Shown here in pieces: positions 1-6,238 of a stretch of 9,558 nt of DNA. The notes below the pieces were generated by a model that did no database searches, was not told where the DNA came from, and saw only the letters and a program-made list of their open reading frames with translations. Positions within the stretch are counted from its first letter, which is position 1. Each line of letters begins with the position of its first letter. Source of the DNA: an uncultured Lachnospiraceae bacterium (GTDB lineage Bacteria > Bacillota > Clostridia > Lachnospirales > Lachnospiraceae); the NCBI GenBank assembly GCA_905236925.1, contig CAJOQS010000192.1:1-9558 (forward strand), written 5' to 3'. The position numbers and the translations under genes are program-made.

Positions 1-656
1 ACGTCGTAGTTTACCATGTTGTCACGCGAGGCCCGGTTCAAGGTAGCCATCTGCCGTGTTATCCGTTCAATGACATCGACTCCCATGAGACCTGCTTTGG
101 CGGCTGTGGTAAGAATGCCGATGCCGAGAGGCTTGGTAAGGATCAGTGCGTCCCCAGGCCGGGCAGTCGAGTTCATAAGGACCTTCGACGGGTCAACAAA
201 GCCCGTTACAGAAAGCCCGTATTTGGGCGATTCATCGTGGATCGTATGTCCGCCGCAGATGATGGCGCCGGCCTCAAAGGCTTTCTCGTAGCCTCCACGC
301 AGAATATCCCGTACAGTTCCTTCCGACATGTCTTTGGTCACGGTCATGATGTTCAGAGCCAGCTTCGGCTCGCCGCCCATTGCATAGATATCGCTGAGGG
401 CATTGCAGGCCGCGATCTGCCCGAACATATGAGGATCGTCGACGATCGGAGGGAAGAAATCAAGGGTCTGGACAACGGCTGTATGCTCGTCAAGCTTGTA
501 TACACAGGCATCGTCGCTTGTGTCAAAACCGACCAGCAGGCGGGGATCCTTCTGAGTGGGAAGGTCCTTCAACAGCTTCGTCAGGGTTCCGGCGCCGACC
601 TTGGCACCACAGCCCGCGCATTTGGCAAGCCGGGTAAGTCTTACATCTTCGCTCAT
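1..656 (-). CDS. selD: Selenide, water dikinase (selenophosphate synthetase), N-terminal 218 residues; C-terminus beyond the left edge
   Basis: SelD makes selenophosphate, AMP and phosphate from ATP, water and selenide; selenophosphate is the selenium donor for selenocysteine, 2-selenouridine and some selenium-dependent molybdenum hydroxylases. The 218 complete codons visible are roughly the first 60% of the usual length of about 345. Near the N-terminus is the catalytic motif CAGCGAK (residues 13-19), with the nucleophile Cys16 (codon TGT, so not selenocysteine) and the essential Lys19. Further family signatures are the acidic cluster FDTSDDA (44-50), QTLDFFPPIVDDP (63-75, metal/ATP-binding aspartates), NALSDIYAMGGEP (85-97) and CGGHTI (134-139). 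The ATG at 656-654 is preceded by AGGAG (668-664) with a 7-base spacer. It is the last visible gene of the leftward operon, 41 bases after the DUF3343 gene. Identification is firm; only the C-terminus and downstream terminator are unseen. Confidence 0.96.
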   Translation of the reverse strand, partial: MSEDVRLTRLAKCAGCGAKVGAGTLTKLLKDLPTQKDPRLLVGFDTSDDACVYKLDEHTAVVQTLDFFPPIVDDPHMFGQIAACNALSDIYAMGGEPKLALNIMTVTKDMSEGTVRDILRGGYEKAFEAGAIICGGHTIHDESPKYGLSVTGFVDPSKVLMNSTARPGDALILTKPLGIGILTTAAKAGLMGVDVIERITRQMATLNRASRDNMVNYD

Positions 657-697
657 GTAGTGTCTCCTGTAGTAAAACACAGCCCTTGACTGTCAGG

Positions 698-937
698 TCA
701 AAGGCTGGAAAAAACGGTCTTGTAGCTCCCGTTCTCCATTACTTCAACGACCTGCTCGACCTCATCGGGGTGAGTGGGTTCGGGGAGTGAGGGAGCGGTA
801 AAAGCACAGCAGGTTCCGCAGGAGGAGCTCAATGTTCTCGGAACGGGCTTCAGAACTGCGGAAAAACCTGCACTTTCAACTTCTTTTCTAAATCTCATCG
901 CACCGAAATGCGAATAAAAAGTAGCGATATAATCCAT
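698..937 (-). CDS. DUF3343 family protein, putative Se/S carrier
   Basis: This 79-residue protein matches the small DUF3343 family (putative Se/S carrier-like), whose members recur next to selD and yedE-type genes. The pattern is an N-terminal strand and helix (YIATFYSHFGAMRFRKEVES, 3-22), then KPVPRTLSSSCGTCC (30-44), then a C-terminal helix (about 57-70). The cysteine after the SS pair, Cys40, is the usual family cysteine; Cys43 and Cys44 follow at once, giving CxxCC. There is no signal peptide or membrane segment, so it is cytosolic. The start ATG overlaps the stop of the TusA-like gene upstream (TAATG), which points to coupled translation. A role in handing selenium or sulfur from the TusA-like protein or desulfurase to SelD is inferred from context; the biochemical function of the family is not settled. 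The TGA stop is read as a true stop. Confidence 0.85.
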   Translation of the reverse strand: MDYIATFYSHFGAMRFRKEVESAGFSAVLKPVPRTLSSSCGTCCAFTAPSLPEPTHPDEVEQVVEVMENGSYKTVFSSL

Positions 938-1137
938 TATTTGGTAAGTGTGAGAGTAAAGTCGCCGCTGTTTTCCGAAACGGACACCTTGTAGCCCTGA
1001 TGCTCGCCGAAACGTGTGATGTTCTCAACGCTCGTGCGGTTGTCGACCATAATCTCGTATCTGTTTGCTTTTGTTTCCATTGCCTGCTTGATCATTATAA
1101 CAGGCTCGGGGCATGAAAGTCCACGTGCATCTAACAT
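937..1137 (-). CDS. TusA/SirA-like sulfurtransferase (YedF-type N-terminal domain, stand-alone)
   Basis: A 66-residue protein of the TusA fold (beta-alpha-beta-alpha-beta-beta). It begins LDARGLSCPEPVIM (2-15); the CPxP motif with Cys9 carries persulfide, or by analogy selenopersulfide, in this family. The second half (VDNRTSVENITRFGEHQGYKV, from about residue 31) fits the usual helix and final strands. Many selenium-associated YedF proteins are longer, with a DsrE-like C-terminal domain; that domain is absent here and a separate DUF3343 gene follows directly. A strong AGGAGGAG site (1150-1143) lies 5 bases before the ATG, just after the yedE stop (14 bases between the genes). It is co-transcribed with yedE, the DUF3343 gene and selD, so it is likely a carrier of mobilised selenium. 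A general sulfur-relay role (tRNA thiolation) is possible but fits the neighbourhood less well. Confidence 0.88.
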   Translation of the reverse strand: MLDARGLSCPEPVIMIKQAMETKANRYEIMVDNRTSVENITRFGEHQGYKVSVSENSGDFTLTLTK

Positions 1138-1151
1138 TTTTGCTCCTCCTC

Positions 1152-2264
1152 TTATTTTGCTTCTTTCTTTTTCATGAACGTGTTGAGTACAGCAATAACG
1201 AGTACAACAACGATACCGATGATAACGGCGATCCTTCCGTTGGTGCCGACACCGCCGGGATTGATGGTGCCGTCTTCTGCCTTGGAAGCAGCTGCACCGG
1301 CAAGACCGAAGTTATGAGAGAACGCTGCGCCGACTGTAAGGCCGAGTACAGTGATCGCCGAGTCGCCGTTTCCCTCGCCTGCAAGAATGAGCTGACGAAG
1401 AGGGCATCCGCCGAGAAGTACACAGCCGAAGCCTGCAAGATACAGGCCGAGGAAGTTCCATACGTGATCGGAATGTGCAACCTTGCCGATCTGCTCGAAG
1501 CCGAGATTGAAATTCTTTGTAACGATATTTCCGATCAGGGCTGCAACGAAGATAGCTACAAAGCCGACAAAGAGCTTCTTTTCACCGAACAGTACAAGGT
1601 CACGTGTAGCACCTACCATGCAGAGGCGTGTGCGCTGAGCCATGCAGCCTACAGCAAGACCTGCGATAAGCGAAATGATGATCGCAGCGTGCTTTGAACC
1701 GGGACCGCTCTCGGAGAAAGCGATGAACGCGGGAGCTGCGATAACGAGGATAAGAAGGATAACCTGGATGATCGGGAACGAAACGCCTTCGGTAACAGGC
1801 TGTTTATATGAACGGCCGAGAGAGAAGCCTCTCTTTAAGAAGAAAATTCCTGTAAGTATACCGCAAACGAAACCTGCGAGTGCTACAAGCGCGTTAAGGT
1901 CACCTGCAGAGAGCCTCAGGATCATTCTGAAGGGGCAGCCGAGGAATGCCAGGCAGCCAATCATTACGAAGAAGCCGAGAACAAAACGGGTGAGCGGTGC
2001 GGAACCGCCCTTGGGAGCGAATTCCTTGGTGATGATCGCACAGGCAAAGGAACCGATTACCAGTCCGATGATCTCGGGTCTGATGTACTGGACAACGCCT
2101 GCGTTGTGGAGCTTTAAGGCACCTGCGGTGTCTCGAAGGAAGCAGGCGATACAGAAGCCCATGTTGGCAGGATTGCCGAAGGCGACAAGAGCGATGGCGA
2201 TAGCACCCGTCAGAAGGCCGCAGATCGCGATCACAAGCAGTTCTTTTCTGTCTTTGGTTTGCAT
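1152..2264 (-). CDS. yedE: YedE family putative selenium (sulfur compound) transporter
   Basis: A 370-residue polytopic inner-membrane protein of the YeeE/YedE family, in the selenium-associated subgroup by context. About ten hydrophobic segments are visible (for example 9-29, 63-80, 93-113, 124-143, 164-183, 192-208, 231-248, 270-286, 303-318, 345-363). The two halves are an internal duplication: GFCIACFLRDTAGAL (36-50) parallels RLCMVGATRDLVLFG (213-227), and FLGCPFRMILRLSAGD (107-122) parallels LGGCPLRQLILAGEGNGD (284-301). The paired GCPxR motifs and the other cysteines are typical of this family, whose characterised relatives import thiosulfate. The start at 2264 is chosen because AAAGGA lies 8 bases upstream and the protein then begins MQTKDRKELL followed by the first helix. 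An in-frame ATG at 2381 would add a 39-residue basic extension and run through the regulatory region. It is the first gene of the leftward selenium operon. The exact substrate is inferred. Confidence 0.9.
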   Translation of the reverse strand: MQTKDRKELLVIAICGLLTGAIAIALVAFGNPANMGFCIACFLRDTAGALKLHNAGVVQYIRPEIIGLVIGSFACAIITKEFAPKGGSAPLTRFVLGFFVMIGCLAFLGCPFRMILRLSAGDLNALVALAGFVCGILTGIFFLKRGFSLGRSYKQPVTEGVSFPIIQVILLILVIAAPAFIAFSESGPGSKHAAIIISLIAGLAVGCMAQRTRLCMVGATRDLVLFGEKKLFVGFVAIFVAALIGNIVTKNFNLGFEQIGKVAHSDHVWNFLGLYLAGFGCVLLGGCPLRQLILAGEGNGDSAITVLGLTVGAAFSHNFGLAGAAASKAEDGTINPGGVGTNGRIAVIIGIVVVLVIAVLNTFMKKKEAK

Positions 2265-2319
2265 TGTATTTATCCTTTCGTTGATAAAAGTTTCGCGAAC
2301 GCTAATTTTTTTGCGTCTC

Positions 2320-2337
2320 GCTAAAAAATATTTTAGC
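2320..2337. repeat. Perfect inverted repeat, candidate LysR-type operator
   Basis: GCTAAAA and TTTTAGC form a perfect 7-base inverted repeat around AATA, upstream of yedE. LysR-type regulators recognise AT-rich dyads with a T-N11-A core, and the regulator gene lies in the divergent operon. It could instead be part of the yedE promoter, or a chance dyad in an AT-rich region. Confidence 0.4.
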
Positions 2338-2416
2338 ATTTGTGAAGCCGGAAATAAAATAGAATTATTGGGAAAAGCCACGGGATATATTGAATATTTC
2401 TATAAATGATGTAAGA

Positions 2417-2422
2417 TATAAT
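2417..2422 (+). promoter_or_regulatory. Candidate -10 box for the cysteine desulfurase operon
   Basis: A perfect TATAAT lies 27 bases before the chosen ATG at 2450, giving a leader of about 20 bases that still includes the AGGGAG ribosome binding site at 2437-2441. No -35 consensus is found at 16-18 bases spacing; TTGAAT (2390-2395) is 21 bases away. A poor -35 is common at promoters activated by LysR-type proteins. The palindrome at 2387-2397 sits where such an activator could bind. Confidence 0.45.
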
Positions 2423-2449
2423 CAAAGTCCGGCAAAGGGAGAACTTAAG

Positions 2450-3706
2450 ATGGAGAACAAGAGGATCTATTTTGATAATGCGGCGACCACGTTTCCGAAG
2501 CCTCCGGAAGTGATCGATGCCGTTACACACTATATGAGGGATATCGGGTGCAATATCAACCGCAGCAGCTACAGTGGAGCCTATGAGGCGGGCGATGCCG
2601 TGCTGGAGACAAGGTGCCGGCTAAAGGAACTCTTCAACGCACCCGATGAGAGGAACATAATCTTTACGGAAAATGTCACTATGAGTCTGAACATGGTGAT
2701 AAAGGGACTGGTAAGACAGGGAGACCATGTGCTCACAACTTCGGCCGAGCACAATGCTGTAATGAGGCCGCTCGTGAGAATGGCGGAAGAAGGTGTCATA
2801 AGCATCGACCGCATTGCCTGTGACGCCTGTGGCTTTACCGATGCCGACATGGTGGATAAATATCTGACCGACAGGACAAAACTCGTTGTGATGTCGCACG
2901 CATCAAACGTTAACGGTGTCATAAGGCCGATCGCCGGGATAGGACGGCTTTGCAGGGAGAGGGGAGTGCTGTTTGTGGTGGATTGTGCTCAGACGGCCGG
3001 AGTGCTTGATCTCGACATGGAGGATATGTGCATAGACGCACTCTGCTTTACGGGCCATAAGGGTCTTTTCGGTCCGCAGGGGATCGGTGGATTCGCGTTG
3101 GGAAGAAATGCTGCGGATATGGTCTGTACGGTATTTGAAGGAGGAACGGGAAGCGATTCTCATCTCGAGACCATGCCGGAATTCCTGCCGGACAGGTTTG
3201 AACCCGGCACCCTCAATATTCCCGGAATCTACGGACTTAACGCAGGACTGAAGTTTATAGAAGAAAAGGGGATTGCGAATATCAGGAACCGCGAGAATGC
3301 CCTGTGCAGACGTTTCCTGAAGGGAATAGAGGGCATCACCGGAGTTCATGTGATCGGGAGAGATACGGATTCGGCAGAATGCATGGAAAAGACCTGTGAC
3401 GATGTGGACAGCAGGTTCCGCTGCAACGGTAGCTGCGGTGATTGTCCGTCAAATACCGGCGAGAAGTACGTTGCTGTCGTTTCTCTGGTCTTTGACAGTT
3501 GGGATCCCGCAGAGGCAGCGTTTGAACTGGAGAAAGAATTCGGGATCGATACAAGGGTGGGCCTTCACTGCGCACCCTCAACACATAAAACGCTCGGCAC
3601 ATATCCGACAGGTACTATAAGGCTGTCATTCGGATACTTCAATACCGAAGAGGAGATCGATCATGGAATTAAAGCAATTGGAGAGCTTTGTAAGCGTCGC
3701 GGATAA
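2450..3706 (+). CDS. Cysteine desulfurase family protein (class V aminotransferase, selenium-locus type) with a Cys-rich insertion
   Basis: A 418-residue PLP enzyme of the NifS/SufS fold, predicted to take sulfur from cysteine, or selenium from selenocysteine, onto its active-site cysteine as a persulfide. The N-terminus RIYFDNAATTFPKPPEV is typical. The PLP site includes His101 (SAEHNAV), Asp178 and Gln181 (VDCAQTAG) and the Schiff-base Lys204 (FTGHKGLFG). The catalytic cysteine is Cys374 in GLHCAPSTHKTLG, followed by the closing motif GTIRLSFGYFNTEEEID. The protein is about 30-40 residues longer than usual for this subfamily because of a segment at about 305-337 with five cysteines (311, 316, 325, 329, 332). 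The start at 2450 follows AGGGAG by 8 bases and lies downstream of the -10 box; the in-frame ATG at 2390 does not. First gene of the rightward selenium operon, divergent from yedE-selD. Family assignment is firm, the selenium role is from context. Confidence 0.92.
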   Translation: MENKRIYFDNAATTFPKPPEVIDAVTHYMRDIGCNINRSSYSGAYEAGDAVLETRCRLKELFNAPDERNIIFTENVTMSLNMVIKGLVRQGDHVLTTSAEHNAVMRPLVRMAEEGVISIDRIACDACGFTDADMVDKYLTDRTKLVVMSHASNVNGVIRPIAGIGRLCRERGVLFVVDCAQTAGVLDLDMEDMCIDALCFTGHKGLFGPQGIGGFALGRNAADMVCTVFEGGTGSDSHLETMPEFLPDRFEPGTLNIPGIYGLNAGLKFIEEKGIANIRNRENALCRRFLKGIEGITGVHVIGRDTDSAECMEKTCDDVDSRFRCNGSCGDCPSNTGEKYVAVVSLVFDSWDPAEAAFELEKEFGIDTRVGLHCAPSTHKTLGTYPTGTIRLSFGYFNTEEEIDHGIKAIGELCKRRG

Positions 3707-4541
3707 TCTCAGCTTCTCCAAGGCCGCAAAGGACCTTTTTCTGACCCAACCCACGGTCAGCGCACATATAGCGACACTGGAAAAGGAACTCGGCGCAAGG
3801 CTGTTCGAGAGGACTACGAAGTCCCTGAAGCTCAGCGAGCTCGGGAAAGCAATATATCCCTATGCGGCCAGGATGATAGAACTGAAGGGGAACATAGAGG
3901 CAATGAGCACGGAAGGAGAAGGAAAACCGCTCTGCCTCGGCGCGTCCACGATACCTGCCACGTATCTGCTGCCGGCGATCCTCGCGGAGCTTTCAAAAGA
4001 GGATGGCATGCGTTTCAGAATAAGGCAGGGGAACAGCAGCGAAGTCGAGGAAATGGTCAGGGACGGAGCTGTTGACGCCGGGATCATTGGGCGCCGGACA
4101 ACGGATAACCTGCTTGAGAGCGAAGAACTGTGCACCGACAGAATGGTACTTGTAACACCGGTCAATGCATACTATACTAAACTCCGAAGAAGCAGTGCCC
4201 CCATAGAAAAACTGATGACCGAACCGCTGATACTGCGGGAAGAGGGATCGGGGACCCAGAAGGCAGCGGACGGATTTCTGGAAAAGTACTCGGACCGGCC
4301 CCTGAACATCATCATAAGAAATAACGATCAGGAGGCCATAAAGCGTATGGTCGAAGCGGGAGCCGGTGTTTCCGTAATGTCCTATTACGCCGCGGCGGAC
4401 ATGGAAAAAGCCGGTAAGGTATACTGCTATCCGATAAAGCTTGATGAGGAAAGATGCTTTTATATAATATGCCGGAAGGACAGGCAGCATTCGCCTTCTC
4501 TCAATACGTTCATCGCGAAAGCGCACCGTATATGCGGATAA
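3663..4541 (+). CDS. LysR-type transcriptional regulator, selenium-metabolism-associated kind
   Basis: A 292-residue LysR-type regulator. The N-terminal winged helix-turn-helix spans about residues 1-60 (MELKQLESFVSVADNLSFSK, then the recognition helix near TQPTVSAHIATLE). A linker helix (about 60-80) leads to a periplasmic-binding-like effector domain from about 88 (LGASTIPATYLLPAIL) to the C-terminus. This opening of the effector domain is like CysB-type and selenium-associated LysR proteins. The start has AGAGGAG (3649-3655) with a 7-base spacer. The gene begins 44 bases inside the end of the cysteine desulfurase gene, in another frame; the desulfurase C-terminus is conserved up to there, so the overlap looks real. 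It probably senses a sulfur or selenium metabolite and controls the divergent operons through the region at 2265-2449. Effector and target sites are inferred. Confidence 0.9.
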   Translation: MELKQLESFVSVADNLSFSKAAKDLFLTQPTVSAHIATLEKELGARLFERTTKSLKLSELGKAIYPYAARMIELKGNIEAMSTEGEGKPLCLGASTIPATYLLPAILAELSKEDGMRFRIRQGNSSEVEEMVRDGAVDAGIIGRRTTDNLLESEELCTDRMVLVTPVNAYYTKLRRSSAPIEKLMTEPLILREEGSGTQKAADGFLEKYSDRPLNIIIRNNDQEAIKRMVEAGAGVSVMSYYAAADMEKAGKVYCYPIKLDEERCFYIICRKDRQHSPSLNTFIAKAHRICG

Positions 4542-4568
4542 CGGATACCCGCGTGAAAGGTTTGGAAA

Positions 4569-5897
4569 ATGGATCTGTTTGAATACATGCAGGAAAAGAA
4601 AAAAGAGAACGAGTCGCCCCTTGCTTCGAGAATGAGGCCGGAAACACTCGAAGAGGTGGTGGGACAGGAGCACATAGTCGGAAAGGACAGGCTGCTGTAC
4701 CGTGCCATAAAAGCGGACAGGCTGAGTTCGGTCATATTCTACGGACCTCCCGGAACCGGAAAGACTTCGCTCGCCAGGGTCATAGCCGCTTCCACGAGCT
4801 GTGAGTTCCGCCAGATCAATGCCACATCGGCGGGAAAAAAGGATATGGAAGACGTAGTTGCGGAGGCGAAAACGACTCTCGGCGGTTACGGACGGCGTAC
4901 AATGCTGTTCATAGACGAGATACACCGGTTCAACAAAGGGCAGCAGGACTATCTGCTTCCGTTCGTCGAGGACGGGACTATCATCCTCATAGGTGCGACA
5001 ACGGAGAACCCTTATTTTGAAGTGAACGGGGCACTTTTGTCGCGTTCGGTGATATTTGAATTAAAGAGCCTTTCGGCGGAGGATATCGGAAAACTGCTGG
5101 ACAGGGCAGTTGCGGATGAAGCCAAGGGAATGGGCAGCTTTCATGCTGTGCTTGAGCCGGAGGCACGCGCTTTTCTGGCTGATGCCGCAAACGGAGACGC
5201 GAGAACGGCCCTGAATGCGCTGGAGCTCGGAATACTTACGACTGCCAGATCTGAGGACGGACTTATCCATATAGATCTCGCGACAGCGTCCGAATGCATA
5301 CAGAAACGTGTTCTCCGGTACGATAAAAACGGGGACAACCATTACGACACGATATCGGCATTTATAAAGAGCATGAGGGGCTCCGATCCGGACGCGGCAA
5401 TTTATTATCTTGCGCGGATGCTGTATGCAGGTGAGGATATCAAGTTCATTGCGAGAAGGATAGTTATCTGCGCGGCGGAGGATGTTTCCAATGCCGATCC
5501 GATGGCACTCGTTGTGGCGACCTCGGCATTTGAGGCAGTGGAGCGCATCGGAATGCCGGAATCGCAGATAATACTGGCACAGGCGGCGGCTTATGTAGCC
5601 TGCGCTCCGAAGAGCAACTCGGCGGTCGAGGCGATCTTTGCAGCCAACAGGGAGGTAGAGGGCTCGAAAACACCGCCGATACCCGGACATCTGATGGACG
5701 CGCATTATAAGGGGGCAGGAAAGCTCGGGCACGGTGACGGTTACAAGTATTCGCACGATTATCCGAATCATTACTGCAGGCAGCAGTATCTGCCGGACGG
5801 GCTCGTCGGGAAAAAGTTTTACGAGCTTTCGGAAATGGGATACGAGAAGCAGCTGAAGGAGCACCTCGAAAAGATCCGCAGGGAAGCGGGAGAATAA
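4569..5897 (+). CDS. rarA: Replication-associated recombination protein A (RarA/MgsA), AAA+ ATPase
   Basis: A 442-residue cytosolic AAA+ ATPase related to clamp-loader subunits and to eukaryotic Mgs1/WRNIP1; it acts at stalled replication forks. The N-terminus has PLASRMRPETLEEVVGQEH (17-35). The Walker A motif is GPPGTGKT (59-66), Walker B MLFIDE (112-117) followed by IHRFNKGQQD, sensor 1 is GATTEN (142-147), and the arginine finger is Arg159 in ALLSRS. The C-terminal half has the family's helical oligomerisation region, with RGSDPDAAIYYLARML and CAPKSNSAVEAI, and the DYPNHY motif near the end. Full length for the family. ATG at 4569 follows GAAAGG by 8 bases. It lies 27 bases after the LysR gene with no visible promoter or terminator between, so it may share transcripts with the selenium genes, though the functions are unrelated. 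Confidence 0.96.
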   Translation: MDLFEYMQEKKKENESPLASRMRPETLEEVVGQEHIVGKDRLLYRAIKADRLSSVIFYGPPGTGKTSLARVIAASTSCEFRQINATSAGKKDMEDVVAEAKTTLGGYGRRTMLFIDEIHRFNKGQQDYLLPFVEDGTIILIGATTENPYFEVNGALLSRSVIFELKSLSAEDIGKLLDRAVADEAKGMGSFHAVLEPEARAFLADAANGDARTALNALELGILTTARSEDGLIHIDLATASECIQKRVLRYDKNGDNHYDTISAFIKSMRGSDPDAAIYYLARMLYAGEDIKFIARRIVICAAEDVSNADPMALVVATSAFEAVERIGMPESQIILAQAAAYVACAPKSNSAVEAIFAANREVEGSKTPPIPGHLMDAHYKGAGKLGHGDGYKYSHDYPNHYCRQQYLPDGLVGKKFYELSEMGYEKQLKEHLEKIRREAGE

Positions 5898-5922
5898 AAT
5901 CGGAACAGCGGAGGAAAAACGA

Positions 5923-6144
5923 ATGGATGAGAATAAGTTTAAAAAGGTCAGGCGGATAATGGCGATAGCAGCCATTGTACTGCTCGTCGGAATGTATATC
6001 GTGGCCATCGTCGCAGCACTCGGAAACTCGGAGCATTCAAGGGCGATATTCAAGCTTGCGCTGTACTGCACATTTGTGGTACCGGTCATCATCTATCTGC
6101 TGCAGATGATCTACAAGCTTGCGAACAGGGACAAAAAAGAATGA
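5923..6144 (+). CDS. Small two-helix membrane protein of unknown function
   Basis: A 73-residue protein I do not recognise by function. A basic N-terminus (MDENKFKKVRRI) is followed by two hydrophobic helices at about 13-33 (MAIAAIVLLVGMYIVAIVAA) and 44-65 (FKLALYCTFVVPVIIYLLQMI). The tail is charged (KLANRDKKE). The charge pattern places both ends in the cytoplasm. A perfect GGAGG (5910-5914) precedes the ATG with an 8-base spacer, 25 bases after rarA stops, and a strong terminator follows 7 bases after the end. It is therefore a well-supported real gene and the last of the operon. From memory, similar short proteins occur after rarA in related Clostridia; this was not verified. Confidence 0.8.
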   Translation: MDENKFKKVRRIMAIAAIVLLVGMYIVAIVAALGNSEHSRAIFKLALYCTFVVPVIIYLLQMIYKLANRDKKE

Positions 6145-6151
6145 CAACGAT

Positions 6152-6187
6152 AAAGACCGCTGCGGAAGTCCGCGGCGGTCTTTTAGT
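6152..6187 (+). terminator. Intrinsic terminator of the desulfurase-lysR-rarA operon
   Basis: A 14-base stem with one T-G wobble (6152-6165 with 6170-6183; arms AAAGACCGCTGCGG and CCGCGGCGGTCTTT) closes on an AAGT loop and is followed by a T-rich run. It stands 7 bases past the small membrane protein gene. The arms begin with AAA, so the reverse transcript also ends in a short T run; it may serve the convergent XRE gene as well. Confidence 0.92.
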
Positions 6188-6238
6188 TTACACAGTAGAT
6201 TGTATCGCATGCGCCCGGTTGGCACAATTAATTACGTA

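Larger units (their letters stand above)
2265..2449. promoter_or_regulatory. Divergent intergenic region between the two selenium operons
   Basis: This 185-base AT-rich stretch separates the starts of yedE (leftward) and the cysteine desulfurase gene (rightward), so it must carry both promoters. It holds a perfect 7+7 inverted repeat (2320-2337), a nearby imperfect hairpin (about 2307-2328, T-run/GCG ... CGC/A-run), a short palindrome ATATTGAATAT (2387-2397) and a TATAAT box (2417-2422). On the leftward strand a TAAAAT (2335-2330) inside the inverted repeat could be a -10 for yedE, but no good -35 is seen. A LysR-type regulator is encoded in the rightward operon, and such proteins commonly bind divergent regions of this kind at T-N11-A palindromes. 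That assignment is inference. Confidence 0.6.

Noticed and set aside
653..700. Possible selenocysteine read-through of the DUF3343 TGA stop (a selenium locus makes this tempting)
   Set aside because: Read-through would add only 14 codons before a second TGA that overlaps the selD start. The added residues look like non-coding spacer and there is no convincing downstream stem-loop.
690..706. Short dyad TTGAC...GTCAA after the DUF3343 stop, as a possible terminator
   Set aside because: Only about 5 base pairs, no T run, and selD follows within the same operon with its own ribosome binding site.
2265..2381. In-frame upstream extension of yedE to an ATG at 2381
   Set aside because: The extra 39 residues are not family-like and would span the intergenic inverted repeat; the ATG at 2264 has an AAAGGA site at good spacing.
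1113..2409. Plus-strand open frames opposite yedE (1113-1697 and 1642-2409)
   Set aside because: They mirror the transporter gene; no domain, no ribosome binding site, and the opposite strand has a full-length family match.
2390..2449. In-frame upstream start of the desulfurase at 2390
   Set aside because: It lies upstream of the TATAAT box and has no ribosome binding site; the family N-terminus starts with the MENKRIYFDNAATT segment at 2450.
3993..6092. Long minus-strand open frames opposite lysR and rarA (3993-4925 and 5061-6092)
   Set aside because: They are antisense to well-conserved genes, have no recognisable domains, are rich in Arg/Ser/Cys as expected for shadow frames, and lack plausible ribosome binding sites.
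6188..6238. Gap between the terminator and the XRE stop, checked for a small RNA or gene
   Set aside because: Only about 50 bases; no start with a ribosome binding site, no promoter and no stable hairpin seen.
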